This document shows positions 23,297 through 32,245 of a stretch of 64,000 bases of DNA, one piece after another. This DNA is from Myxococcota bacterium (GTDB lineage Bacteria; Myxococcota; B64-G9): assembly GCA_022710975.1 (NCBI GenBank), contig JAKLGA010000004.1, positions 186,001 to 250,000 of the forward strand, read 5' to 3'. Numbering within the stretch: position 1 is the first letter of the stretch; the number at the start of each line of letters is the position of its first letter. A program made the position numbers and the translations under genes. Below the pieces are notes generated by a model. The model had not been told where the DNA came from. It saw only the letters and a list, made by a program, of their open reading frames with translations, and did not search any database.

Positions 23297-23971
23297 TCAC
23301 CAGGTGACCGGCACCCGCAGGTCGGGCTCGACCGGGTCGGTCAGGTTCTCGAGCCAGCCGGTGACGTTGACCCCGAGCATGACGGTGTGGGCGTGCTCGA
23401 AGTCCTCGGAGGCATCGCGGCAGCCATCGATCGAGCCGGAGTCGTAGCACAGGCGGCCGTGCTGCGGCAGGTGGTAGGTGAAGGAGACGCCGACGCTCAG
23501 CACGTCCGTGAGCCGGAACTGGACGCCCAGGCCTCCGGCGATCTGGAACCCGTCCGAGCTGAACGACTGCTCCTCGTTCTCCTCCTCGGTCTTGCTCCAG
23601 CCGATGCCCGCCTGGATGAAGGGCTCGACGAGGCCCAGCGGGATGTAGATCCTGCCGCCGGCCAGGACGCCGTAGTCGAAGACCTGGCTGTCCCGTGGGA
23701 CCTCGAACATGCCGAAGTGGAAGGTCAGGAAGAGCGCGTAGTAGTCCCTCAGCCGGTAGGCCAGGGTCGGCGCGAAGGCGAAGCTCGGGGAGATGTGGTC
23801 GCAATCGACGCCGGCGTGCTCGACGCAGAAGTCGGTCCCGATCAGCAGCTCGGCCGCGAAGCCGTTGGCCGGCTCCAGGGCCCTCGCCTGGCCAGCCCAG
23901 GCGACCGCCAGCCCGGCCAGCAGGAGCGCCACCCACCATCCACCCGCCCGATCGCAGCTCTTCGAGGCCAT
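23297..23971 (-). CDS. Outer-membrane beta-barrel protein
   Basis: A 224-residue protein: signal peptide (about 1-27, VALLLAGLAVAWAGQARA) followed by alternating hydrophobic strands with aromatic girdles (SFAFAPTLAYRLRDYYALFL, IYIPLGLVEPFIQAGIGWS, AGGLGVQFRLTDVLSVGV). This is the profile of a small eight-strand OmpA/OmpW-like barrel. Substrate or role is unknown. ATG 23971 lies six bases after TACACC with no RBS, the leaderless pattern. It converges with the metalloprotease gene, 21 bases apart. Confidence 0.78.
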   Translation of the reverse strand: MASKSCDRAGGWWVALLLAGLAVAWAGQARALEPANGFAAELLIGTDFCVEHAGVDCDHISPSFAFAPTLAYRLRDYYALFLTFHFGMFEVPRDSQVFDYGVLAGGRIYIPLGLVEPFIQAGIGWSKTEEENEEQSFSSDGFQIAGGLGVQFRLTDVLSVGVSFTYHLPQHGRLCYDSGSIDGCRDASEDFEHAHTVMLGVNVTGWLENLTDPVEPDLRVPVTW

Positions 23972-23977
23972 GGACAA

Positions 23978-24006
23978 GGTGTACTGCGGTCCGGGGGAAA
24001 GGGAAA
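23978..24006 (-). promoter_or_regulatory. Leaderless-type promoter of the barrel gene
   Basis: Minus strand: TTTCCC, 17 bases, TACACC, TTGTCC, ATG (23971). The -35 is weaker than in the sister promoters. Confidence 0.55.
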
Positions 24007-24031
24007 GACTCTTCGAGGGGGCGAGGGGAGG

Positions 24032-25099
24032 CTAGGGCGCCGCGAGCTGGCGGGCGAGCTGGTCCATCCCGTCCAGGAGCTTCTCCGCGCCGCACTCGAC
24101 CCGCGCCGAGGCCGCCTTCTCGGTGGTCGCCCGCTTCAGATCGTAGAGCTGCGAGGTGAGGACGCAGGCCTCGCCGACCTTGAGGATGCGGGTGGCCAGG
24201 GTCTTCTGCGCCGCCACCTCCTTGCCGAGCTCGATCTGGCAGCTCGCCTCGAAGCACGGGCGGTAGGACTGGCTCGCCTGCTCGAGCAGGCGCTGGCGGA
24301 GCTGCTCGCGCGGCACGACCGAGTAGCCCGCGAGCTCGGTCAGCCGGGTCGCCAGGTAGCCCTGGAGCTGCTCCAGCGCCTGAGCGTCGAACTGGCGGGA
24401 GGCGTCCTCCACGTCGAACACGGCCACGATGATCCCCGCGCCGGGCTTCGTCGAGCCGGGTGGCCCCTGCTCGGCCGCGGGTCGCCCGCCCGAGGACGCG
24501 GCGGCCGCGACCGCCGCGCTGCTGAGATCCGGCAGGAAGATCTCGAAGAACTGAGGCAGCGAGATCTCGAGGCTGCCGCTGGCGCATCTCTCCCAGACCT
24601 CGGTCTCCCGCCACAGCTCCTCGCCCGACGGCGCGAGCAGCGCCAGCTCGATCTTCGAGTCGCAGGTCCCCAGGCCGACGGGGATGGACCAGGCCATGCC
24701 GAGCAGCGGCGGCAGCAGCAGGCCTCCGAGGAAGCCGAGCGCGAACCCGCCGTTGGCGGGCCGGTAGTTCGAGACCACCATCCGGGTCTTCACGTGAAAA
24801 GCGCCGGCCTCGGGTTGGGCCGTGCACTTGGTGAAGGTGTTCCGCATGCACAGGTACTCTTTGAAACGAAGCTGGAACGAGGCGGCGAAGGCGGGGGCGA
24901 TGGGGGTGAAGTCCTTCTCCTCGTCTCTGTCGATCACCTCGGGCAGCTCGACCACCACCGTGGCCTCGGCCTGCTGGACCGGGCGCTCCGCCAGGTGTAT
25001 CGCCATGGGGAGCGGCGGGATCTCACCGTTGAAGCCCGCGCAACCCGCGAGCGAGAGCGCCAGGGAGAGGAAGCCAGCGGAGCGAACGAGCGAGCCCAT
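24032..25099 (-). CDS. Lipoprotein with C-terminal CQIELG module
   Basis: A 355-residue lipoprotein (lipobox SLAGC, C20). The N-terminal 200 residues are unassigned, with a Gly/Leu-rich stretch GGFALGFLGGLLLPPLLGMA. From about 225 it carries the module shared with the 13461 and 40420 genes: IIVAVFDVED, SVVPREQLRQRL, CFEASCQIELGKEVAAQKTL, and VLTSQLYDLKRATTEK. The two cysteines six apart are conserved in all three. GGAGGTT before ATG 25099 supports the start. It belongs to a leftward gene group with the YciI and PEGA genes. Confidence 0.75.
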   Translation of the reverse strand: MGSLVRSAGFLSLALSLAGCAGFNGEIPPLPMAIHLAERPVQQAEATVVVELPEVIDRDEEKDFTPIAPAFAASFQLRFKEYLCMRNTFTKCTAQPEAGAFHVKTRMVVSNYRPANGGFALGFLGGLLLPPLLGMAWSIPVGLGTCDSKIELALLAPSGEELWRETEVWERCASGSLEISLPQFFEIFLPDLSSAAVAAAASSGGRPAAEQGPPGSTKPGAGIIVAVFDVEDASRQFDAQALEQLQGYLATRLTELAGYSVVPREQLRQRLLEQASQSYRPCFEASCQIELGKEVAAQKTLATRILKVGEACVLTSQLYDLKRATTEKAASARVECGAEKLLDGMDQLARQLAAP

Positions 25100-25146
25100 G
25101 CGCGGAACCTCCGGGTGCGAGTCGCGAGTCGTTGGCGGCGAGCGTC

Positions 25147-25446
25147 CTAGGGCTTGACCGGCGAGGAGGCGCCGTCGCCCACCACGGTGGTCCAGGGGCG
25201 CACGTACCAGCGCTTCACCAGGCCGTGCTGCACGTAGGGATCCGCGGCCGCGAAGTCCTCGGCCACCTTCGGGGAGTCCCCGCGGAACAGCAGGATGGCC
25301 GTGTCCACGGGATCCTTGAGGGCGCCGCCGAGCTGGAGCTCGCCCCGGGCGTGGGACTGCCAGGCCAGCGTCAGGTGCTCGCCCCGGAACTGGACCCGGC
25401 GCTCGACGTAATCGGGCGTCACCTCGTAGAAGAGCAGGTAGTGCAT
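25147..25446 (-). CDS. YciI-like (YCII domain) protein
   Basis: A 99-residue cytoplasmic protein of the dimeric alpha-beta ferredoxin-like YCII family: MHYLLFYEV at the start, R-x3-HLTLA, ARGELQLGGAL, then AILLFRGDS and AEDFAAADPYVQHGLVKRW, with the conserved Asp-Pro-Tyr. Family members are small enzymes or ligand binders of mostly unknown substrate. GGAGGAG six bases before ATG 25446 fixes the start. Confidence 0.88.
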   Translation of the reverse strand: MHYLLFYEVTPDYVERRVQFRGEHLTLAWQSHARGELQLGGALKDPVDTAILLFRGDSPKVAEDFAAADPYVQHGLVKRWYVRPWTTVVGDGASSPVKP

Positions 25447-25506
25447 GCGGACTCCTCCTCGCCCTCTTCGTACCTCGGGGAAGGGGCGCATGCAAGGGCC
25501 GGAGGG

Positions 25507-26517
25507 TCAGCGCAGGTGCACCCGCAGCACGGTCCGCTCCCCGGAGCGGACCTCCACGCGGCGCTGCGACAGCAGGCCCAGCTCCGGGTTGTCCATGGTG
25601 ACCTGGTGCTTGCCCGGCGGGAGCTCCAGCGGCTCGAGCGGGGTCGGCCCGACGGGCTTGCCGTCCACGGACACGTGGGCCCAGGGGGAGACGAGGATGT
25701 GCAGCTCGCCCGGCGGGCCCGCGCCCGCCCGCCTGGCCGCGCGCGCCGCCTCCTCCCGGGCCTGGACCTCCAGCGCGGAGAGCTTCCGCAGCACGGCGAG
25801 CCGGTAGGGGTTCCGCGCGGGGTAGGCGGACAGGAACTGCATCCAGCCCTCGAGCTGGGAGGCGGCCGAGCCGCCCCGGGCCTGCGCGGCCTGGAAGTCC
25901 TCCTCGAGGATGGCCGCGTACGCCCGCTCGATCTCCTGGACGGGGGACACGTCCGCGGCCGGATCGGGCAGCGTCCCTGGGGGCACCTCCTGGACCTCGT
26001 CGAGGTCCGCCTCGCGCGGCGCGACGCCGGCGAGGGTGGCCCGGCAGGCCCGCTCCACCGAGGCGGCGATGGAGTCGCGGCCGCACTCGCCCTCGACGCG
26101 GGCGTCGGGGCTGGAGGCGCGCTCCTCCATGTCGTGCAGGACCATCTGCACCTCGCACCGCGCGCCGCGCCTCAGGATGCGGGTCTCGAGCACCCGCCAG
26201 GTGACCACCTCCCTGGCCAGCTGGAGCAGGCCGTCCTGGTCGGCGACGTCCGCGAGGGAGCCCCCCTGCTCCTGCAGGCGGAGCAGGCGCATGACCGCCT
26301 TGACGCGGGCCCGGGGCACGACCTCGAAGCCCTCGCGCGCGAGGAGCCGCTCGAGGCGCACGGTCAGGCGCTGCGGCGGTGCGAGGTCCGGCGACAGCCC
26401 CTCGGTGTGGACCTCCAGGACCGCGACGGGCGCGGGGCCCCGGGCCAGGCCCGGCCCGGGGGCGAGGAGCCCGGGCAGCAGGGCCAGCGCGGCAGGGAGC
26501 CAGGGCGAGGGGCGCAT
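25507..26517 (-). CDS. Secreted protein with PEGA domain and degenerate TolB-like module
   Basis: A 336-residue exported protein. A signal peptide (1-26, LPAALALLPGLLAPGPGLA) is followed by PVAVLEVHTEG and FEVVPRARVKAVMR, which align with the start of the module in the 24032, 13461 and 40420 genes, but the CQIELG segment is replaced (DGLLQLAREVV). The C-terminal 70 residues are a PEGA domain: VSPWAHVSVDGKPVGPTPL, LPPGKHQVTMDNPEL. PEGA domains sit in envelope proteins and bind partners or surface layers. GGAGG seven bases before ATG sets the start. Confidence 0.76.
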   Translation of the reverse strand: MRPSPWLPAALALLPGLLAPGPGLARGPAPVAVLEVHTEGLSPDLAPPQRLTVRLERLLAREGFEVVPRARVKAVMRLLRLQEQGGSLADVADQDGLLQLAREVVTWRVLETRILRRGARCEVQMVLHDMEERASSPDARVEGECGRDSIAASVERACRATLAGVAPREADLDEVQEVPPGTLPDPAADVSPVQEIERAYAAILEEDFQAAQARGGSAASQLEGWMQFLSAYPARNPYRLAVLRKLSALEVQAREEAARAARRAGAGPPGELHILVSPWAHVSVDGKPVGPTPLEPLELPPGKHQVTMDNPELGLLSQRRVEVRSGERTVLRVHLR

Positions 26518-26681
26518 CCGAGAGACCTCCTGGGCCTACTCTAGCACGCGGAGCGGGCGTCACCGGGAGACCGTGTCTGGAATCTGGTTCCTTGTTCCTG
26601 GTTCCTCGCCGCACTCCGCACGCCGCACGGATCTCATGCTAGTATCCCTCGAAGCCCGGATCGCACCGAAAGGGGCACGCG
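26518..26681 (+). promoter_or_regulatory. Upstream region of the 26682 lipoprotein with TAGTAT -10
   Basis: CTAGTAT at 26639-26645 is a good -10; no clear -35. The line after it (CCCTCGAAGCCCGGATCG) shares words with the dispersed repeat and with the upstream of the 28795 gene, ending in a CGAAAGGGG RBS. It also contains GGTTCCTTGTTCCTGGTTCC words. Confidence 0.4.
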
Positions 26682-28658
26682 ATGAAGGAGCTGACGCACC
26701 TGGGGCTCTGCCTGGCGCTGGCGGCCGGCCTGTGGACGGCCGGCTGCGGCGGCTCGGAGGGCATCGACTGCAACCCGCATGACCACACGGCCTGCGCGGG
26801 CGGGGTCATGCGCTGGGTCGACTCGTGCGGCCAGCCGGGCGGCGTGATCCAGACCTGCACCTGCGGCTGCAGCGAGGATCTGACCGCCTGCGAGCTCGAC
26901 TGCACCTGCGAGCCCGACTGCACCGGCCGGGAGTGCGGGGACGACGGCTGCGGCGGCTCGTGCGGCGCCTGCACCGCGCCCGAGGCCTGCGACGCGGACG
27001 GCCTGTGCGCCTGCGCGCCCGCCTGCGAGGGCCGATGCTGCGGGGGCGACGGCTGCGGGGGGACCTGCCCCGACGGCTGCGCCGCGGGCCTGGTGTGCGA
27101 CGCCGGGAGCTGCGACTGCGTCGCGGACGCGGTCTGCACGGCCGGGGTCCTGCGCTGCACGGGCGAGCTGGCCGAGATCTGCCTCGCGGACGCCTGGCAG
27201 ACCGTGGCGGACTGCGCCGCCGAGGGCCAGGTGTGCGAGGGCGGCGCCTGCGCGGCCTGCCGCACGGGGCAGACCCGCTGCGCCGCGGAGGTGATCGAGG
27301 TGTGCAGCCTGGGGGCCTGGGAGCCGGTGCTCGACTGCGCCGCCTCCGGCAAGCTGTGCCGGGACGGGGCCTGCCTCGAGTGCCTGGAGGGCGCGCTGCG
27401 CTGCGCGGGCCAGGCGGTGGAGATCTGCGCGGACGGGGGCTGGCAGGCGGTGGCCGACTGCGCCGCCGAGGGCCAGGCCTGCGTGGACGGCGCCTGCGAG
27501 GTGGTCTGCACCCCGACCTGCGCCGGCAGGGCCTGCGGGGACGACGGCTGCGGCGGCTCGTGCGGCACCTGCGCGGGCGCGGGCGAGGTGTGCGCGCAGG
27601 TGTCCGGCCAGTGCGTGGTGTGCAGCCCGGACTGCGCCGGCCTGGAGTGCGGCCTGGAGCCCGTGTGCGGCTCGTCCTGTGGCGCCTGCGTGGCGCCCGA
27701 GACCTGTGACGCTGGCGGGCAGTGCGTGTGCCAGCCTGACTGCGCCGGCAAGGAGTGCGGGGGCGACGGCTGCGGCGGCGAGTGTGGCGCCTGCGAGCCC
27801 GGCGAGGAGTGCAGCCCCGAGGGGCTGTGCACGCCGTGGAGCACCGGGCTGGTCGGCGAGCCGTGCACCTTCGGCAACGTGAACGCCGGCGCGGGGAACT
27901 GCGTGGCCTCGCTGGCCTGCCTGGGCTGGTCGGCCGACGCGGTGAACCGGCCCTGTGCGGTGGACGCCGATTGTGACGCCTTCGTGGACCCCACCTGGAA
28001 CCAGGACTGCGTGGAGGGCGGCTGCGGGGCCTCGTTCTGCTCGGCCCCGTGCGTGGACGGCGCCTGCGACCCGGGCTACCTGCCCCAGATCCTGGGCGGC
28101 ACCTGCTTCTGCATCCCCACCAGCCAGCCGCCCGCCACCCAGGACGTGGGCGAGCCCTGCCAGTTCGACAGCGTGCACGTGGGCGTGGGCGGCTGCCTGG
28201 AGGGGTTGCTGTGCCTGGGCATGCCGCCCAGCGTGGACACCCGCCCGTGCGCGCTGGAGGGCGACTGCGACCAGTACCTGGATCCGCTGTGGAACCCGGA
28301 GTGCGTGGGCGGGGGCTGCGGCGCCTCCTTCTGCTCGGCCCCGTGCGTGGACAACGCCTGCGAGCCCGGCTTCGAGGTCCAGGCCGTGGCCGGGGGCTGC
28401 TACTGCGTCCCGACCTCCCACCCGAACACCGCCGTCGCCGGCGAGGCCTGCCGCTCGGTGGCCACCCCGGAGGTGATCGTGGACTGCCAGGCGGGGCTCA
28501 CCTGCATCTACGACAACCAGAACGCCGTGAGCTTCTGCTCCCCGGCCTGCACCGCGGGCGGGAGCGAGTGCGACCTCCCGGCCTTCCCCGGCGGCTGCTG
28601 TGCGGACGTCACCGGGAGCGGGAACTACTACTGCTTGAGGGTGGAGTACTGCGGATAG
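26682..28658 (+). CDS. Cys-rich repeat lipoprotein
   Basis: A 658-residue lipoprotein (lipobox TAGC, C22). Nearly the whole mature part is Cys-rich. It has RWVDSCGQ near the start, several CxxDCxGxECGDDGCGGSCG units, CRTGQTRCAAE-type CxxG units with repeated VADCAAEGQ, and two longer C-terminal units sharing ASFCSAPCVDGACDPGY and the GEPCxFxxVxxG opening. Such arrays are usual in myxobacterial surface proteins; ligand and role are unknown. The start follows CGAAAGGGG at 26682. It shares a promoter-proximal sequence with the next, larger paralogue. Confidence 0.8.
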   Translation: MKELTHLGLCLALAAGLWTAGCGGSEGIDCNPHDHTACAGGVMRWVDSCGQPGGVIQTCTCGCSEDLTACELDCTCEPDCTGRECGDDGCGGSCGACTAPEACDADGLCACAPACEGRCCGGDGCGGTCPDGCAAGLVCDAGSCDCVADAVCTAGVLRCTGELAEICLADAWQTVADCAAEGQVCEGGACAACRTGQTRCAAEVIEVCSLGAWEPVLDCAASGKLCRDGACLECLEGALRCAGQAVEICADGGWQAVADCAAEGQACVDGACEVVCTPTCAGRACGDDGCGGSCGTCAGAGEVCAQVSGQCVVCSPDCAGLECGLEPVCGSSCGACVAPETCDAGGQCVCQPDCAGKECGGDGCGGECGACEPGEECSPEGLCTPWSTGLVGEPCTFGNVNAGAGNCVASLACLGWSADAVNRPCAVDADCDAFVDPTWNQDCVEGGCGASFCSAPCVDGACDPGYLPQILGGTCFCIPTSQPPATQDVGEPCQFDSVHVGVGGCLEGLLCLGMPPSVDTRPCALEGDCDQYLDPLWNPECVGGGCGASFCSAPCVDNACEPGFEVQAVAGGCYCVPTSHPNTAVAGEACRSVATPEVIVDCQAGLTCIYDNQNAVSFCSPACTAGGSECDLPAFPGGCCADVTGSGNYYCLRVEYCG

Positions 28659-28660
28659 GA

Positions 28661-28742
28661 TCGTGCGGCGTGCGGGGTGCGGCGCGGAACAGGGATCGTC
28701 GGTCGCCGATCGCTCTGCGCCGCACGCTCCTCGCCGCACGAA
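28661..28742. repeat. Long imperfect inverted repeat between the two Cys-rich lipoprotein genes
   Basis: The left arm GATCGTGCGGCGTGCGGGG... pairs with the right arm ...CGCCGCACGCTCCTCGCCGCACGA over about 30 bases around a 20-base centre. It could form a hairpin that ends or attenuates transcription of the first gene. No T-run follows. Confidence 0.6.
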
Positions 28743-28794
28743 TCTTGTGTTACCATCCGTCCGAAGTTCCGGGTTGAAACGAAAGGGGCGCGAG

Positions 28795-31700
28795 ATGTCC
28801 AAGCTGGGTCGCGTGGCGATGTGCTTCGTGCTGGTGGCCGGTCTGGCGGCGGCGGGCTGTGACTCGGGGGGCGGGAGCTGCACCCCGGAGGTCGGCACGA
28901 CCTGCCTGCAGGGCGTGACCTACTGGGTGGACTCCTGCGGCGAGCGGGGCGAGGTGGCGGACAGCTGCGTGTGCGGCTGCGCCGACGACGGCCTGGCGTG
29001 CCGGACCGACTGCCCCTGCCTGCCCCAGTGCACCGGCAAGGAGTGCGGGCCCGACGGCTGCGGCGCCTCGTGCGGGGACTGCACCGCGCCCGAGAGCTGC
29101 GACGCCGACGGGCAGTGCGTGGCCTGCGCCCCGGACTGCGCGGGCAAGCAGTGCGGCGACGACGGCTGCGGGGGCTCCTGCGGCACCTGCGACGCGGGCA
29201 TGCACTGCGACGCCCAGGGCGGCTGCGTGCCCGACTGCCTGGCCGACTGCGAGGGCCGGGTGTGCGGGCCGGACGGCTGCGGCGGCTCGTGCGGCGACTG
29301 CGACGTCGGCGCGGGCGAGGTGTGCGTGCTGGCCTCGGGCCAGTGCCAGGTGTGCGCCCCGGACTGCGCCGGGCGCGCGTGCGGCCCGGATCCCACCTGC
29401 GGCGCCTCGTGCGGCACCTGCGGCGCGAACGAGCAGTGCGATGCGGACGGCGTGTGCCAGCCCGTCTGCAGCCCGGACTGCGCGGGCAAGGAGTGCGGGG
29501 ACGACGGCTGCGGCGGTTCGTGCGGCACCTGCACGGTCGCGGGCGAGGCGTGCGAGGAGGCCACGGGCCAGTGCGAGGCCTGCAGCCCGGACTGCGCGGG
29601 CAAGGAGTGCGGGGACGACGGCTGCGGCGGTTCGTGCGGCACCTGCACGGTCGCGGGCGAGGCGTGCGAGGAGGCCACGGGCCAGTGCGAGGCCTGCAGC
29701 CCGGACTGCGCGGGCAAGGAGTGCGGGGACGACGGCTGCGACGGCTCGTGCGGCTCCTGCACGGCCCCGGAGACCTGCCAGGCGGACGGCACCTGCGCCT
29801 GCGTCCCGGACTGCCTGGACCGGGAGTGCGGGGACGACGGCTGCGGCAACTCGTGTGGCGCCTGCACCGCGCCCGAGAGCTGCAACCAGGCGGGCCTGTG
29901 CGAGTGCGTCCCCGACTGCCAGGGCAAGGAGTGCGGGGACGACGGCTGCAACGGCTCGTGCGGGGAGTGTGTGGCGCCCGATATCTGCCAGGTGGACGGG
30001 ACCTGCTGGCACGAGGACGTGCCCTGCTGCGGGGTCGGCCAGGAGTGCGGCCTCGATCCCTGCATGGGCACCTCCTGCGGCTCCTGCACCGCGCCCGAGA
30101 GCTGCCAGCCGGACCTCACCTGCGCCTGCCTCCCGGACTGCACCGGCAGGGAGTGCGGGGACGACGGCTGCGGCGGCTCGTGCGGCACCTGCACGGGCGC
30201 AGGCGAGGTGTGCGAGGAGGCCTCGGGCCAGTGCCAGGTGTGCGTCCCGAACTGCGCCGGCCGGGAGTGCGGCCCGGATCCCACCTGCGGTTCGTCCTGT
30301 GGCACCTGCGCCATCCCGGGCGAGTCCTGCGACGCGAGCGGCCAGTGCGTCGCGGGCGACCCGTGCCCGAACGGCGCGGTCACCATCGCGCAGATCCAGG
30401 ACGTGGACGCGGTCGGCCACCCGGCCGAGGGCGCGGAGCTGTGCGTGCAGGACGTGGTGGTCACCACCCCGGTCATCACCATCAACGGCACCCCGGTCTT
30501 CTACGTGGAGGACGCGGGCGGCGGCCAGTGGAGCGGCGTCTACGTGTACGCCTCGGGCCTGACCCTGGACCCCGGGGTGGTCCAGGGCGCCTCGCTGGCC
30601 ATGACCGGCACCTACGCCGAGTACTACGGGCGCACCGAGCTGGTGCCCACCGCGATCACCGTGCTGGGCGCGGGCGTGGTGCCCGCCCCGATCGTCGTCA
30701 GCCCGGACAAGCTGATGACCGGCAGCGTCTCGGCCGAGAGCTACGAGGGCGTGCTGGTGCGGGTCGAGGACGTGGACACCCTGGTCACCCCGTTCCCCGG
30801 GAGCGACGGGCTGGACCACGGCGACTTCCAGGTGGCCGCGCCGGCCGACCCGACGTCCTTGCTGGTGGTGGGCTGGCAGTTCCAGTACCCGTTCGTGTGC
30901 CCGGCCACGGGCCCGCTGCCCCAGGTCCCTTGCGCCACGGACCAGCGCGCGCTGGGCCAGACCTTCACCCGCATCACCGGGGTGATGGACTACTCCTGGA
31001 GCGAGTTCCGGCTGATGCCGCGCGAGGACCCGGACGTGGTGCTCGAGGGCGGCCCGGTGGACACGGACGGCGACGGCCTGGCCGACTTCGAGGACAACTG
31101 CCGGCTCGCCTGGAACCCGCAGCAGGAGGACCAGGACCTCGACGGCGTCGGCGACCTGTGCGACAACTGCGTCGCCGTCGAGAACCCGGACCAGCTCGAC
31201 TCGGACGGCGACAGCTCCGGCAACCTGTGCGACAACTGCCCCTGGGTGGCGAACCCCGGCCAGGAGGACGCGGACGGGGACGGCGTGGGCGACGCCTGCG
31301 AGGGCGGGGCGCGCGTGCCGCACCTGGTGATCACCGAGCTGTGCGTGACCCCGTCCACCGGCGAGTTCATCGAGATCCACAACCCGACGGCCAACGCCGT
31401 CGACCTCGGCCAGTACTACCTGTGGGACGCGACCTACACCGACGCGGTCACCCCGGCGAACAGCCGCTACTACTGGCAGATCGCCAGCCTCGTCGCCCTG
31501 GGGGTGGACAACGACTTCGTGGCCCGCTTCCCGGACGGCAGCACGCTCGCGGCCGGGGCCACCGCCACCATCGCGGTCAACACCGCGGCCGCCTTCCAGA
31601 CCGCCTACGGGGAGGAGCCGACCTTCGCGCTGCGGGGCGACGGCCTGGGCCTGACCCTGGACATGGTCCCGGCCTTCGCCGGCGCCGTGGGCGCGAACGC

Positions 31701-32037
31701 TGGCCTGAGCAACGCCCAGGAGGTGGTGGTGCTGTTCCGCTGGGACGGCGCCGCGGACCTGGTCCAGGACGTGGACTACGTGCTCTGGGGCGGCACCAAC
31801 TTCGCCTCGGACAAGACGGGCGTCAGCGTGGGCTCCTCCGCCTACCTGCCCGACACGCCCATCGCGGAGCAGGTGTTCCCGCCCACGCACACGGGCGGCC
31901 AGTCGCTCTATCGCGCCGACCTCCTGGAGGGCGCGGAGCTCCAGAGCGGCGGGAACGGCCTCGGCGGCCACGACGAGACCAGCGAGAACCTGGACACCAC
32001 CTTCGCCATCGGCGCCCCGAGCCCGGGGACGCCGTAG
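28795..32037 (+). CDS. Giant Cys-rich lipoprotein with thrombospondin-3 repeats and Lamin-tail domain
   Basis: A 1080-residue lipoprotein (lipobox AAGC, C22). Residues 30-520 hold about twelve CxPDCAGKECGDDGCGGSCG-type units. The centre (about 525-750) is beta-rich and unassigned (VVTTPVITINGTPVFYVED, an OB/DUF-type segment). Next come calcium-binding thrombospondin type 3 repeats (DTDGDGLADFEDNC, DQDLDGVGDLCDNC, DADGDGVGDACEG). The C-terminal 240 residues are a Lamin-tail-like domain (LVITELCVTP, GEFIEIHNPTANAVDLGQYY). This fits an extracellular surface or adhesion protein. It follows GAAAGGGG at 28785; a TACCAT box at 28751 may be the -10. Confidence 0.82.
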   Translation: MSKLGRVAMCFVLVAGLAAAGCDSGGGSCTPEVGTTCLQGVTYWVDSCGERGEVADSCVCGCADDGLACRTDCPCLPQCTGKECGPDGCGASCGDCTAPESCDADGQCVACAPDCAGKQCGDDGCGGSCGTCDAGMHCDAQGGCVPDCLADCEGRVCGPDGCGGSCGDCDVGAGEVCVLASGQCQVCAPDCAGRACGPDPTCGASCGTCGANEQCDADGVCQPVCSPDCAGKECGDDGCGGSCGTCTVAGEACEEATGQCEACSPDCAGKECGDDGCGGSCGTCTVAGEACEEATGQCEACSPDCAGKECGDDGCDGSCGSCTAPETCQADGTCACVPDCLDRECGDDGCGNSCGACTAPESCNQAGLCECVPDCQGKECGDDGCNGSCGECVAPDICQVDGTCWHEDVPCCGVGQECGLDPCMGTSCGSCTAPESCQPDLTCACLPDCTGRECGDDGCGGSCGTCTGAGEVCEEASGQCQVCVPNCAGRECGPDPTCGSSCGTCAIPGESCDASGQCVAGDPCPNGAVTIAQIQDVDAVGHPAEGAELCVQDVVVTTPVITINGTPVFYVEDAGGGQWSGVYVYASGLTLDPGVVQGASLAMTGTYAEYYGRTELVPTAITVLGAGVVPAPIVVSPDKLMTGSVSAESYEGVLVRVEDVDTLVTPFPGSDGLDHGDFQVAAPADPTSLLVVGWQFQYPFVCPATGPLPQVPCATDQRALGQTFTRITGVMDYSWSEFRLMPREDPDVVLEGGPVDTDGDGLADFEDNCRLAWNPQQEDQDLDGVGDLCDNCVAVENPDQLDSDGDSSGNLCDNCPWVANPGQEDADGDGVGDACEGGARVPHLVITELCVTPSTGEFIEIHNPTANAVDLGQYYLWDATYTDAVTPANSRYYWQIASLVALGVDNDFVARFPDGSTLAAGATATIAVNTAAAFQTAYGEEPTFALRGDGLGLTLDMVPAFAGAVGANAGLSNAQEVVVLFRWDGAADLVQDVDYVLWGGTNFASDKTGVSVGSSAYLPDTPIAEQVFPPTHTGGQSLYRADLLEGAELQSGGNGLGGHDETSENLDTTFAIGAPSPGTP
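29467..29694 (+). repeat. Exact 114-bp tandem repeat inside the giant lipoprotein gene
   Basis: The 38-residue unit starting CSPDCAGKECGDDGCGGSCG is repeated base for base at 29467-29580 and 29581-29694. A third copy (from 29695) starts the same and then diverges. This indicates recent slippage or recombination expansion. Confidence 0.88.
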
Positions 32038-32040
32038 GGA

Positions 32041-32235
32041 GTGCAAGGTACGTAGTGCATGGCAGCGGAACGAGCGAGCGAAGCGAGCGCGGCGGAACGA
32101 GCGAGCTAAGCGAGCGAAGTGGAGCAGTCCCGAAGGGAAAGTGGAGCAGCCCCCGAAGGGGGTGCATCGTGCATCGTTCTTCAATGCACTAAGCACTAAG
32201 CACTAAGCACGAAGCACGCAGCACGAAGCACGCAG
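32041..32235. repeat. Low-complexity intergenic words
   Basis: AACGAGCGAGCGAAGCGAGC-type units, then GTGCATCGTGCATCGTTC, then three GCACTAA units and alternating GCACGAA/GCACGCA units. It lies between converging genes and is not coding. Confidence 0.65.
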
Positions 32236-32245
32236 CACGCTTGAA

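Noticed and set aside
29030-30350. Regularly spaced similar units that could be mistaken for a CRISPR array
   Set aside because: They are in-frame codons of Cys-rich protein repeats, variable in length and without unique spacers.
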